A stretch of DNA of 37,103 nucleotides from Priapulus caudatus (Eukaryota > Priapulida > Priapulimorpha > Priapulimorphida > Priapulidae): contig NW_014577131.1 of NCBI RefSeq assembly GCF_000485595.1, forward strand, positions 461,759 to 498,861, read 5' to 3'. A program made the position numbers and the translations under genes. The notes under the pieces are model-generated. The model saw only the letters and a list, made by a program, of their open reading frames with translations, searched no databases and was not told the DNA's origin. This document shows, piece after piece, positions 20,800 to 30,176 of the stretch. Position 1 is the stretch's first letter; every line of letters starts with the position of its first letter.

Positions 20800-20976
20800 C
20801 TTTCTGCTTGCTTTTATTTTTTTTCTTCCTCTGCAAGTCTTCGTTCTCTCTTTTCATGGTCTGCTTCCAGTCCTGGAGCCAACGCTTGAGCTTCGCCACA
20901 CTAGCCAAATTCCCGATCAATTCGGTTGCACATGTGGGCTGGTACTTATCTGTCCACAAATCTCCACCCAGTTTGC
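20800..20976 (-). CDS. ATAD5: ATAD5 exon 12, copy B (WTDKYQP box)
   Basis: Acceptor TTAGCAG, donor AAAG|GTGCAT, phase 1 both ends. It encodes GKLGGDLWTDKYQP and then ATELIGNLASVAKLKRWLQD, the conserved entry to the AAA+ domain of RFC-type clamp loaders, ending in a Lys-rich tail. Confidence 0.93.
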
Positions 20977-21105
20977 CTGCTAAGCATCAAAAACATTCCC
21001 ATCATTTAGTCAATTGGAAAATATAAAGGTACACATCCTGCACAAAGGTACACAAACGGGCATTTGTTATTATTTCTTCGGTCAAAATATCGGTGTGACA
21101 AATAC

Positions 21106-21291
21106 CGTCAGTTGTTCCTGAAGATAGTTTTGAAGTGTGTGTTGTTGCATCTGAAGAAATGTCAATGACTTCGGAGTTCTTCAACTTCACCGTACAACTG
21201 TCTGGCTCAATGATTTCAAGACTGCCCGACCGTTGTCTCTTTTTTCCTCTGGTCACTCGACTTTCCGGTTGGCAGACCTTTGCATTCACTT
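21106..21291 (-). CDS. ATAD5: ATAD5 exon 11, copy B
   Basis: Acceptor TTGTCACAG, donor GACG|GTATTT, phase 1 both ends, 186 bp. It encodes EVNAKVCQPESRVTRGKKRQ, then VEVID-like acidic patches and SSGTTD. The donor is inferred from the GKLGGDLW junction with exon 12. It has one more Thr codon (DATTHTS) than copy A. Confidence 0.8.
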
Positions 21292-21626
21292 CTGTGACAA
21301 TGTTTCACGTAAAATAAGTACATAAAAACTTACTGTGAATTGAAGCTAACCAATAGCTTGTTATACACTGTAACTGTTAGAGATTTTCACTTAATTATCA
21401 TCAAATCATTATACAACGCATTCGAATGTGCATATGCTGAACCTGAATTTAATCCCAATAAAAATCTAATTTTAGTTTTACTGAATTTAGATGATCATGT
21501 AATACATCGGCACGTATGTATGTACACATGCCGTATGAATTTACATATCAATAAATTAGATGAATAGACACAGTGAGAGTTGGCACCGAGTTCAGAGATA
21601 GTGAGACTAGAGAGGATGGCTTCTAC

Positions 21627-21794
21627 CTTCTGATGTACAGCTTCCTCTCCTTCGTTTTCGTCTGCCTCCTGCTTCCTCTGTCTCAAGCTCCTCCCCTTCC
21701 TTTGCTTTTCTCTTCTGTGTTCGCTTAGCAGTCGAAGCCGCAACCGTTTCCCTACCCGAACACTGCATCTTCGGCTCGGGAAGCACATCAGTCG
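21627..21794 (-). CDS. ATAD5: ATAD5 exon 10, copy B (basic linker)
   Basis: Acceptor GTTCTTCAG, donor CAGAAG|GTAGAA, phase 1 both ends. It encodes a Lys/Arg/Glu-rich linker with AKRTQKRKAKEGEELETEEA and GGRRKRRRG, likely including a nuclear localisation signal. A second frame is also open here, but only this one fits both splice phases. Confidence 0.8.
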
Positions 21795-22075
21795 CTGAAG
21801 AACAAATGTTTCTGTTATACAGAATTGCCTTGCGTCTTACAGCCCGCATGGTATGGAGAATTTAAAATTTAGAATTATGCAACCTTTTCCGAAAAGAGAG
21901 CTTGAGTGGTGGCAGTAGTATTTATTGAGCATTGCAAATGAGCTGGTTTCAGACTACTATTTCTTTTAAACAAGAGAATAATTGAGCATAAAAAGAGTAA
22001 CTAGGTAAACAATTAATTCGAATTAAGCCTAAAATAAATAAGCATACAAGCATACACATTATTATCTCCTTTTAC

Positions 22076-22238
22076 CTGGAGGTGCTTCTTGTTCCAAAAG
22101 CGATTTGTCATACGATTGTTTCTTAGCGTAATACTGCTTAAACGTGCGCTTGACTGGAAAATCCGGGCTTTGTTGCCCCATTTCTGCTAATAGCAGCCTC
22201 ACCACGGACTGCGATAGAGCAGGATGGTTGCTAAAGAC
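22076..22238 (-). CDS. ATAD5: ATAD5 exon 9, copy B
   Basis: Acceptor TTTGCAG, donor CTCCAG|GTAAAA, phase 0 in and 1 out. It encodes VFSNHPALSQSVVRLLLAEM followed by SPDFPVKRTFKQYYAKK, matching the helical region of human ATAD5 with EVRNLLLEEI and NPEFSLKKYFP. Confidence 0.87.
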
Positions 22239-22450
22239 CTGCAAACATAATACCAAAATATTGAGATAAAGCGACTACTCTAACACCTATGAGTAGTAGT
22301 CACATGCCAAAATTTCTGACAATTTCTGACATAACAATGTCTTTGGACATTCATCTACAGCCAGACTAATTCTCCGCCGTGGGTTATTAGTGTGGACGGA
22401 TGTCAGCACCATTTATCACAGATTCTGTACGGACACAGATATATAGTAAC

Positions 22451-22544
22451 CTTGTGCGACATCGTCTGCTGGTCAGAATTGCTGCTGACAAGATGAAAAT
22501 CTCCCGGCGCTGTCACGGGCGCAAGTTTCCATTCGTCTCTCGAC
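22451..22544 (-). CDS. ATAD5: ATAD5 exon 8, copy B
   Basis: Acceptor CCCTGTAG, donor CACAAG|GTTACT, phase 2 in and 0 out. It encodes RSRDEWKLAPVTAPGDFHLV and on to DQQTMSHK. It is poorly conserved in sequence and placed by phase and position. Confidence 0.75.
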
Positions 22545-22654
22545 CTACAGGGAAACAGAAAATATGCTGTGATTAGAACAACGGCTGCTGCAACAAACGC
22601 AGCTACGATATTTAGCGATGCAGACAACGACCTGCTACGTAGCAGACGACCTAC

Positions 22655-22842
22655 CGAGTTTGTAGCGTCACATCCTCCGGTTCGGACAACGTCCACACCC
22701 AGCTGGCATCGGCCTGCTGCACGTGACTGACCTCCGGCCAGGGGGAATACTCCGGGATGGTTGACATGTCAAGCGGCTTCACTGCCTGCTGCTGTTTACG
22801 AACGGCATCCGGTACACTGCTCATGAGAAACTTGAGTCTCGT
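22655..22842 (-). CDS. ATAD5: ATAD5 exon 7, copy B
   Basis: Acceptor GTTACCAG, donor CTCG|GTAGGT, phase 0 in and 2 out. It encodes TRLKFLMSSVPDAVRKQQQA, then a Pro-rich stretch and SHVQQADASWVWTL, homologous to the FLMSGLPD and VVHVQQ segments of ATAD5. It is contiguous in the assembly with exons 1-6. Confidence 0.88.
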
Positions 22843-22964
22843 CTGGTAACGGTGACAAATCAAAAGGATTAGGAGCCACGTTACAATCAGTGTTAATGAA
22901 AGTCTAATGAATCTCACCAGCATGAGGCGTTACGCGTACGAATTAACGTATCATTACCCGTACA

Positions 22965-24750
22965 GAGGTGTATACATGAGGTATGGGATACCCTCACCTC
23001 GTACATAAGTGTACACATGGAGTGTGGCGTACCCTCACCCTGTACATAGTTTATCAGGCAATGGGGTGCCTGCCGTACGCCTCACCTGCGTACATAGTGG
23101 CTACACAATGGGGTGGTGGAATACCCTCACCACTCGTCATAGGTGTACCACATGGCGACGTGTGGCATACCCTCACCTCGTACATCAGGTGTATTCACAT
23201 GAGGTATGGCCGCCTACCCTCCGGCACAGCTCGTTACATGAGGTGTCACACATGGCGTGTGGCGTACCCTTGCGCGACCCTCAGATACCATAGTGTACAC
23301 ACGCTGGGGTGCTGGCGTACCGCTCGGAGCGCCCCTCCTGTCCGTACATAGGGTCGTACACTGGGGTTGTGGCGACCCTCACCGCGCGCCACGCTCGTGT
23401 ACTTAGTGTGCTACACATGGGGTGTGGCGTACCCCTCACTCCGTACATAGGTTGTACACATGGGGGTGGATACCGCTCAACTCGTACATAGGTGTACACC
23501 ATGGGTGTCGGATACCACTCCACCCGTCGTAACATTAGCGGTGCTACCATGGGGTGTGGCGTATCCACGCCTCACCCTCGTACATAGGTGTCTACACAGG
23601 AGGTGTGGCGTACCCTCACCCTACGGTACACTACGCTCGTACACCATGCGGGTGCTCGGGGCTACCCTCTACCTCGCTACCATCCACGGCTGTACCACCA
23701 TCGCAGGTGCTGTGGGTACCCATCGACCCATCCGCCTCAGCATCTCCGCAGCTGTCAACCACATGACGGTGTGGGCGTACACTCACGTCGTAACCATACC
23801 CAGGCTACGGCCATCTATGAGGTAATGGCCGTACCCTCACCTCAGTAGCATAGGCTGTACCCATGCGCGTGCCTGGCGTACCTCACCCCTGCCGTAGCAT
23901 CAGGTGTCCACCATGCGCGTGTGCGTACACCTCCACCTCGCTCACTTAGCGTGCCTCACCAATGCGGGTGCTGCGAATCACGCTCCCCCGTTTGCCCAGC
24001 CCGCTGCCCTCGCTCCGTACCCACTGTCGCCTTCGCCGACTGCGTGCTACCCACCGTGGCGCCCGCTGTCCGGCGTACCTTCTACCGTCCGCCGACATCG
24101 GATCGGTGCTACCACCATTGACGCTGTGCCGTACCCTCACCCGTTCACACTACCTGTGTACCCACATCGGGGTGTCGATCACTCACCTGCCGGCTCCGTA
24201 CACTAGTGTACCACCATGACCGTATGGCGATCACCCTCACTCGCTCACAGTAGTGTACACCATGCGGGTATCCGGCCGTACCCGACTCACCCTCGTACAT
24301 AGGCGCTGTACACACTCGGGGCCCTGTGGGGTACCGCATGCACCTCCAGTACATCTCAGCCGTGTACCACATCACGCGCTCGTGGCCGCGTACCCTCACA
24401 TCCGTACCATAACGTGTGACACATGGGGTGCCTAGCGTACCCTCACTTCTACATTTAGTGGTACACCATGGCGTGTGCCGACTACCCTCACCCTCGTACA
24501 CTCAAGGCTGTAACACATAGGTACTGGCCGTACCCGTCCTCGTGAATAAGGTGGCACACCATTCAGGCGTGTCGCGCGTACCCTCCACCCTCGTACCATA
24601 GGCTGTAACATGGCGGTGATACATCGCTACAAGTGTATCGATACATCCACGCGGTGTGGCCTACCCGTGCCACCCCTGCTACCGATCACACTGTACGCTA
24701 CGCATTGCGGCGTGCGGCTACTACACTTGTAAGATGGGGGTAATGTACCC
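22965..24750. repeat. 41-bp minisatellite, long noisy copy in intron 6
   Basis: The same unit, clean for the first one or two units beside exon 7, then with many single-base insertions, deletions and substitutions over about 1.7 kb (roughly 40 units). The error pattern differs sharply from the clean copy and looks like uncorrected long-read consensus. Open frames here are chance products. Confidence 0.88.
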
Positions 24751-24826
24751 TATGTCATCTGTGTACACCGTGGCGTATCGCATACAGTTACGTGTTCGTC
24801 TAAACTGCCAGAAGTGTAAAACAAAC

Positions 24827-24915
24827 CTCTCTTGCGGCAAGCTCCTGCGCTGTGAGCGGTTTCTTCACCAGTATGACATCGGCAGATGGCGCGAATATCG
24901 GTGCCAGCTTCTTTC
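24827..24915 (-). CDS. ATAD5: ATAD5 exon 6 (KLAPIF motif)
   Basis: An 89-bp exon between acceptor GGTGCAG and donor GAGAG|GTTTGT (phase 1 in, 0 out). It encodes KKLAPIFAPSADVILVKKP and then LTAQELAARE, matching the K-V-A-P-L-F segment that precedes the FLMSGLP segment in vertebrate ATAD5. It is the last single-copy exon; the 41-bp noisy array lies in the intron just 3' of it. Confidence 0.82.
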
Positions 24916-25311
24916 CTGCACCATTCAGCAAGATGCAATGCATTTATTACGCAATTTTACATTAAAAAATTTCAAATTTAACATTTGACACATCTAACAA
25001 TTAAATTTCACACTCGCAACTCTCACTGCGGCAACACACGACATTGTGGCAAACGGCTTCTGCTGCAGCTAGTCACTCACAGTCACTCTGCACAGCAAGG
25101 TTAGTGAATTCTTCAGAGGACTTGAGATCCTGCTTTTGTTTTGTCTCAATTGCTCTAGTATTCGAGGTTGACACAACCAATGCAAATCACTTTTTTCGAA
25201 ATTCTTTCAATTAAGGGCCATAGATAATTTTCAGGACTTTCCGGACTTGGTAAACGTCATTTAATGTTTTTTTTAGACGTTTTAAGGTGTTTTTTCGATG
25301 TTTTCCAGAAC

Positions 25312-25561
25312 CCGTGCGAACCCCGTTACTACCTTTCTTCGGGGAGTTTCTTGGGCTGCCGCGCGTCGCTTTCCCGCCGTGCCTTTTCCTCTTCGGAGTG
25401 GAAGCTCCTTCGTCGTCATCGAGCACAAGTTTGCGCTCCTTCTGCTTGCTCCCCGGTGTGCTAACCTCTCTGCAGGACCTGCTTGGTGTTCTCTCTGTCA
25501 TATGTCGTATCTCCTCGCGTGCGAGGAGAGCGCAGGTCCTAGTCGATCTTCTCGGTGGATC
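25312..25561 (-). CDS. ATAD5: ATAD5 exon 5 (3' end uncertain)
   Basis: Acceptor CTGTCACAG, phase 0. It starts DPPRRSTRTCALL and continues as a basic region with an acidic LVLDDDEG patch, matching the position of the LRRSSRHQ segment in human ATAD5. The chosen donor G|GTTCTG (25312) is weak but is the only visible GT that gives the phase 1 needed by exon 6. The frame stays open to a TAA at 25211 and includes KKTLNDVYQV, which resembles a human LNDV motif at the same place. The true exon may therefore run further, to about 25238. Confidence 0.7.
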
Positions 25562-25822
25562 CTGTGACAGAAACGAACTACGTAAGAAAGTGCACTGCAA
25601 CAGGAAGATTTGCTGTTCCTCCTCTACATATGGCTGGTCAAAATACTAGCAATTATTCAAATTGAACCCAAGTTACCATTTTTTGATTAAAAAAAATCTC
25701 CCTGCTTTGAGGTTATTTTTAAGAACGTTTCCCTGAACTCAATAATTTTAACTATTACATTGGTCATCACCAAAAAACAATCTTTACTTTTTTTAAATCA
25801 CGAATATGTGAAAACTACTTAC

Positions 25823-25996
25823 CTGGACCTCCGATGCCATTGACACTTTTTTAGTTTTTGGGTGTTTCCCGGTGTCCTTTCCTAAGGATTTCGTACTGCT
25901 CTTATTTTGTCTAGCTTGTAGTGTTGTTAAAGGTCGCTTTCCTTTCACCTTCTTGGCCTTCTTAACCAGTTTTTTGGCTTTCATGAGCTGAGTGCC
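25823..25996 (-). CDS. ATAD5: ATAD5 exon 4 (Lys-rich)
   Basis: Acceptor GTTAG (a second AG 9 bases on keeps the same phase) and strong donor CCAG|GTAAGT; phase 0 at both ends, 58 codons. It encodes GTQLMKAKKLVKKAKKVKGK followed by a basic Ser/Thr-rich stretch, comparable to the KAKQLIEKAKA segment of human ATAD5. Confidence 0.78.
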
Positions 25997-26290
25997 CTAA
26001 CAACACATTTGGCACTTGGTTACAACATATATTACTGTAACAACAAACAACATTTTAACACATTGTTCTAGAAATAGGTAGGAATCATACCTCACTCTTT
26101 ACCCAACAACACAATTAACTGTTGCCAAGCATGCTTTTAACTATATAATGACCTAGAATTACCAGGAAAACGCCACACCCCTCTGATGATGCTAACTCCC
26201 TTCCCATTCTCCCCAGTATGTTTCTATTGATTCCACAACACAATGGTCTACTCTGATTCGTGTCAGGGTGAACCTGTACAAACTTAATAC

Positions 26291-26442
26291 CCGTTTCTTC
26301 CCGGCTAGCATCTGTAAAGACAGTTTATCGTCACTTCGCTGGCTACCGTTGGGAGACGTCTTCGATACTCTCCTCAGCCTCAAGCGAAACGGGCTCCCGA
26401 GTTTACCAGGTGTCCGCCTCACCAGCATCGACGAATAAATCG
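26291..26442 (-). CDS. ATAD5: ATAD5 exon 3
   Basis: Acceptor CATTGAAG (phase 1 in); donor CGG|GTATTA (phase 0 out). It encodes AIYSSMLVRRTPGKL and then GSPFRLRLRRVSK, which lines up with the ESPIRMKFTRIS segment of human ATAD5. The donor is weak and was picked because it is the one whose phase fits exon 4. Confidence 0.75.
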
Positions 26443-26614
26443 CTTCAATGACACACATTAAAACGCAATATTAATATCCATATAATACTAGGAACATCAA
26501 CACATATGCGCGCACGGTACGATACCATTTGAATCGCTCTTTCCGATTGTTACAACCGTTGGCATTAACGTAAGCAATGCAATAATATTCAGCACGAGTA
26601 GAGAAGGCATTTAC

Positions 26615-28868
26615 CTTGCTCCCTCCTTTGTCTAGATGACGTTGTGGACTTCTGCATCTTTGCTACCGGCTTAGCACTGCGTCTTGTCGGTTTGCTTGCC
26701 CGCACTGGTGAAACTACAATGAACTCTGAAATGGACGAGTCCAACTGTTCATTCGTCTCGTTTCTCTTCTTCGCGTAAGATTTATCCGTTACTCCTCGAC
26801 GCGCGCGCTCCTGCTTGGGCGTGCTCATCACTGTCCTCGCCTCGATTTTGAACTCGACCACAGAGTCGTCCGAATGGACGTCCGCCGACGCTTCCGTGAC
26901 GCGTTCGCTCTCTCCGGCCTTCTCAACGACCTTCACGGGACTTTTCAACTTCATGTGGCCCTTCGCAAAAGCCAAGGTCATCTGCTTGCATTTCTTGGGC
27001 ACGGTGAGAGAAGGCTGCGGCGCTATCACCTCGGAACACGTCTCCGCTTTGTCGCCATCACTGCGACCTTCTCCGGCGGTGCCCGCAACACGTTGAGACG
27101 GATCACCACGGTGATGGGGACCAGAGCTCTCTGAACTGAAGCCATGGCCGTGGTGAGAATCACCCGTCTCTGCCGATATCTCTTCGGCATGCAACTCGTC
27201 CTCTCGTTCTCTACTGCCACTGGACTTCTCCTTGACGGCCGGACCAGACGCGAGAGATTTCTCGGCGATATCGGCAGCGTCCGTTGCTCTACCGGAGCGT
27301 TCTCCGCCCGCTTGATTGCTGCAGGCCGCCCCTCGCGAGGCGTCCGCTGTAGGGCGGCGTACGTCAGCTACCCCGACTTGTCCCGGACCGCTCATGTTCT
27401 CGATGCCCAGATCAATGTCGTCCACGAAGACGTTCGACTTCCTCTTGCACTTGTCGCCGTTCTTGCCGAGCGTCGGAGTTTCCGCGGGCGGCGGCGACGT
27501 TTCGGGGACGAGTACGCGTGGCGTCCGCCCCGCCGGCCGCTTGTTCGGACTTTGCGGCTGCGAGTGAACGTCAGCTTTCACCTTGATCGTGTTGGACGCG
27601 AGACTGCCGCTCGCTTTTTGAAATTTTGCTGCCGGCTTGAAGAATCTCGCTATGCTGACTTGAGGGGCGACTGTGACGGCCTCCGGCTCTGTGTCGACTA
27701 TGTCGGAGTCGTCCTTCACGTTAACTCGTTTGGCGCGGTCACCGAGAGGTGTCGGTACTTTATCCGGGATATCCTCGTTCTGGCGCGATCCGGTCGAAGC
27801 AATTTTGGTCTTGGCGTCTTCTTTCTGATCAGCCAGCCAGTTCTCAAATGATATCGTCAGCACATCCTCCCCCTCCTCTTCCTTTTCAGTCTCCTCTACA
27901 GACTTAAGCTCAACAACAAGGTGGCTCTCTGAATTTGTACTCGCAGCCTTGATTTTTAACGTTGTCACCGCCATTTTGTTATCATCGTCACACGAGGTAT
28001 CGGACATCCCAGTGAATAGATTTCGTGTAGCGTCTTCTAGTCGAACTTCATCAGTTTTGCTGGTGGTTTTACCAGTATGTGTAAACCGAGCATGTGCACA
28101 GCTATCCTCGTCGTTGCCACTGTCAACAGAAGTGATTCCGCTCTCTCGATCATCTGGAGAATCATCGTTGGCGCTTTCCTGCTTTGCCACAGTCTCTGAG
28201 AATTGTGCCAACCAGTAGGCAGTGTCACTGCCTGTGCACGCAACTGTGCCGGCAACTGTGGAAGGTGACGCAAAAGCCCGGGAATCGCTATTCGATGAAT
28301 CTGGGTGAACGACCAGAGATGCGTTTGGCGTCGACCCTGACTGAGACCCATCATGCTCACTGCTTTGACCACTGTTGCTATTACGATCATCTGGATGCCC
28401 AGGGATGCTCTTCGTAGCACAGGATTCATCGGTAGACTTAGACGTAGTCGTTTGCTTCGTCGACTGGGTTCTCACATCTTTGGCATCGCCATTCAGGGCA
28501 GTTCTTTCATCTGCTTTCGGTTGATCATTACAATCATGTGAGCCTTTGTTCTCCACTGTGACATCATTGTTGTTGTTCGTGGACTTCTTCACATTTCGAT
28601 TGCATCGGCGCACTCGTGCGGGCCGGCTGCCCAACACTGCCAACGTCGTGGCTTCCATTTCTTTTGCACCTGCATGTCGCGAGGTCACATCACTTGCTTT
28701 CGTGGTAACTGCTTCCTCTGTGACATACACACGTTTCCCAGTGTTGGCAGTGTTTCCTGATTTCAAGAGATGATCTGCATGGCTCTGTTTCGAGTTGGCA
28801 GCCTGGTGTAGCAATGGCTGGAAGAAGCTAGCAATAGACCGGGTCTTGGCAATCCCACTCGGTGTTAC
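26615..28868 (-). CDS. ATAD5: ATAD5 exon 2: long disordered N-terminal region
   Basis: The 2254-bp exon stays open throughout, with acceptor TTTTGTAG and donor CAAG|GTAAAT (phase 0 in, 1 out). It encodes residues 15 to about 766, rich in Ser, Thr, Glu, Lys and Asp and without a predicted fold, like the large second exon of vertebrate ATAD5. Three short hydrophobic motifs stand out: SIASFFQPLL near residue 25, SIARFFKPAAKF near 419 and KQMTLAFAKGHMK near 642. The first lies where human ATAD5 has ITKYLSPL. In this family such N-terminal motifs are candidates for partner contacts (PCNA, the USP1/UAF1 deubiquitinase), but none matches a textbook PIP box exactly. The C-terminal end, with TRRSAKP and RQRREQG, is strongly basic. 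Plus-strand open frames inside it are antisense shadows. Confidence 0.88.
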
Positions 28869-29152
28869 CTACAAAATAAAATGCTCTACTAATACCAACT
28901 ACACATTCTATTACCGTAAATATAACAAGTAGATGAAAATGACGTGATAAGAATTTAGCATAAGCATATTAACATTAGCATTCGAAATTCTGGTGTGTAC
29001 CTTTATACCAACCCATCTAACCATATTATGTGATGCTACAGTACAGTAGAAATCTGATGTGTCTCTGGTAGTGGTAACACTCCTATCCCGTGTAAAGTGA
29101 CTACTAGCACTATGGCTCTCATTAGCTCAGACCAACCAACAAACACTCTTAC

Positions 29153-29194
29153 CTCATGAACAGCATTGGACTTTGCCATAACTACTCCAATCAT
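29153..29194 (-). CDS. ATAD5: ATAD5 exon 1 (start codon)
   Basis: It encodes MIGVVMAKSNAVHE and ends at the donor GAG|GTAAGAG in phase 0. The MIGVVMA start resembles the short first coding exon of vertebrate ATAD5, which is why this ATG was chosen. The frame is also open upstream of the ATG, so a longer N-terminus or an internal exon cannot be fully excluded. The 5' UTR and promoter are not identifiable. Confidence 0.75.
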
Positions 29195-30008
29195 GTCGCT
29201 GCTACAACTGACACTGTCACTGTCAGTCTGTCCCTGGAACGAGTATCAGTGTCACGAGTACTAGAATTACACAGCCCGTAAGATACAGTACAGATTAGTG
29301 CGCGTGTGTGCGCGCACGCCTTGTATACGTGTATACTGTACGGGTCGATCGTCCACACCGTTCATCCTGCCTACATAAACCGAAACTAGTATCTACGCGG
29401 CTATCTGCGTCGATCACGACACACAGTTTTATGAAGATTTGTCCTTACTTGATACGTCGCGTGACTAATAGTAATCTATACTTGGTTTCTTCTTGCGATC
29501 TTTCCTTGGCAGGGATGTGTTTTAGATTTCAGTGTGCTCGTATGCCCACGCCGTAGATAATGCTATACAAACGATGCGATTGTGCTCGAAAGGACGCGCT
29601 GTGTGACGGACTATACACCCACACACATAGCGTGTGTATAATGCAATTCCGGCCCACGTCATTGCTAATTAGTTTGGGGAGACTGATTCACGTCCGTGTG
29701 TAGGGCTATTAATCGTGGTGAGAACGAGCGGATCAATACTCGGATCGCATCGTAGATGTTTTCGTCGAACGCCGATGTGTTACAAACAAGTGGCACTCGT
29801 TATTGCGACGCAAAAAAAAATTCCCGTCTAAAACGTGTAATGTTTAGTAACGAGTGCCTGTCTACTACGCCATTAGTAAGGTAATGAGTGAGACAACATC
29901 TCTAGACGTCTATTAGTGTACGTTAATTAGAGCATTTCGCTGCGTGTACTAACGTCACCGCGTAGAATTGAGATGCTTCACCGCAACAAGGTATATATAT
30001 ATATATAT
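29195..30008. other. ATAD5 upstream region
   Basis: Should contain the ATAD5 5' UTR and promoter, but no defined TATA or initiator element could be assigned. A short inverted repeat, GGCACTCGTTA (29792-29802) and TAACGAGTGCC (29848-29858), is present; a (TA)n run lies at about 29990-30010. Confidence 0.5.
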
Positions 30009-30176
30009 AACTAAACACGTTCGCACGTATATATCCGCAGAGGACGGGAAATATTTTTTTCCCAATTTTCCTCTATTTTGCATTGTTACTGTGTGACATG
30101 TGAAAAACAAACAATTTTCATGAAGTAGTTTTTGTTTGGAACTCAGGAGGATATATACGTGCGAACGTGTTTAGTT
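30009..30176. mobile_element. MITE-like element with 28-bp perfect terminal inverted repeats
   Basis: Left end 30009-30036 (AACTAAACACGTTCGCACGT...) is the exact reverse complement of 30149-30176. The interior of about 112 bp is non-coding. Length (168 bp) and termini fit a non-autonomous DNA transposon. The left flank is a TA microsatellite, so a TA target duplication is possible but cannot be shown. Confidence 0.65.

Larger units (their letters stand above)
16518..23040 (-). repeat. Duplicated ATAD5 block, copy B
   Basis: Second version of the same block, joined without a gap to exons 1-6 on its right and cut by the N gap on its left. Intron similarity is as high as exon similarity, so the split between copies is recent or allelic. 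Confidence 0.95.
9263..29194 (-). other. ATAD5: ATAD5/Elg1-like gene locus (20 exons, central block present twice)
   Basis: This is the whole gene span. ATAD5 (yeast Elg1) replaces RFC1 in a clamp-loader-like complex that removes PCNA from DNA in the nucleus. Joining exons 1-6, copy A exons 7-19 and exon 20 gives 6189 coding bases, an exact multiple of three, for about 2062 residues; human ATAD5 is about 1840, the excess being in low-complexity parts. The order is: MIGV N-terminus, long disordered region (15-766), basic segments, KLAPIF motif (about 960), FLMSSVP and HVQQ segments (990-1030), WTDKYQP box (about 1260), Walker A GASGIGKT (1353-1360), FEVNASS (1375-1381), Walker B LILFEEVD (1499-1506), ATTKRPIIMTT, GDIRRCMLSLQFW (about 1590), and C-terminal RFLHYF. 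Exons 7-19 are duplicated in this assembly, so one spliced transcript cannot use both sets without repeating the ATPase domain. Confidence 0.93.

Noticed and set aside
21495-21788. Alternative minus frame over exon 10 (Arg/Lys/Leu-rich)
   Set aside because: It does not fit the phase-1 junctions with exons 9 and 11, whereas the chosen frame does.
23009-24501. Many open frames in the 41-bp array (up to 122 codons)
   Set aside because: They arise from a noisy minisatellite with random indels.
25080-25140. Possible extra ATAD5 exon (DLKSSEEFTNLAVQSD) between exons 5 and 6
   Set aside because: It has AG and GTGAGT borders, but its phases fit neither neighbour and the sequence is not recognisably conserved.
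27144-27851. 235-codon plus-strand frame
   Set aside because: Antisense to ATAD5 exon 2, with no recognisable domain.
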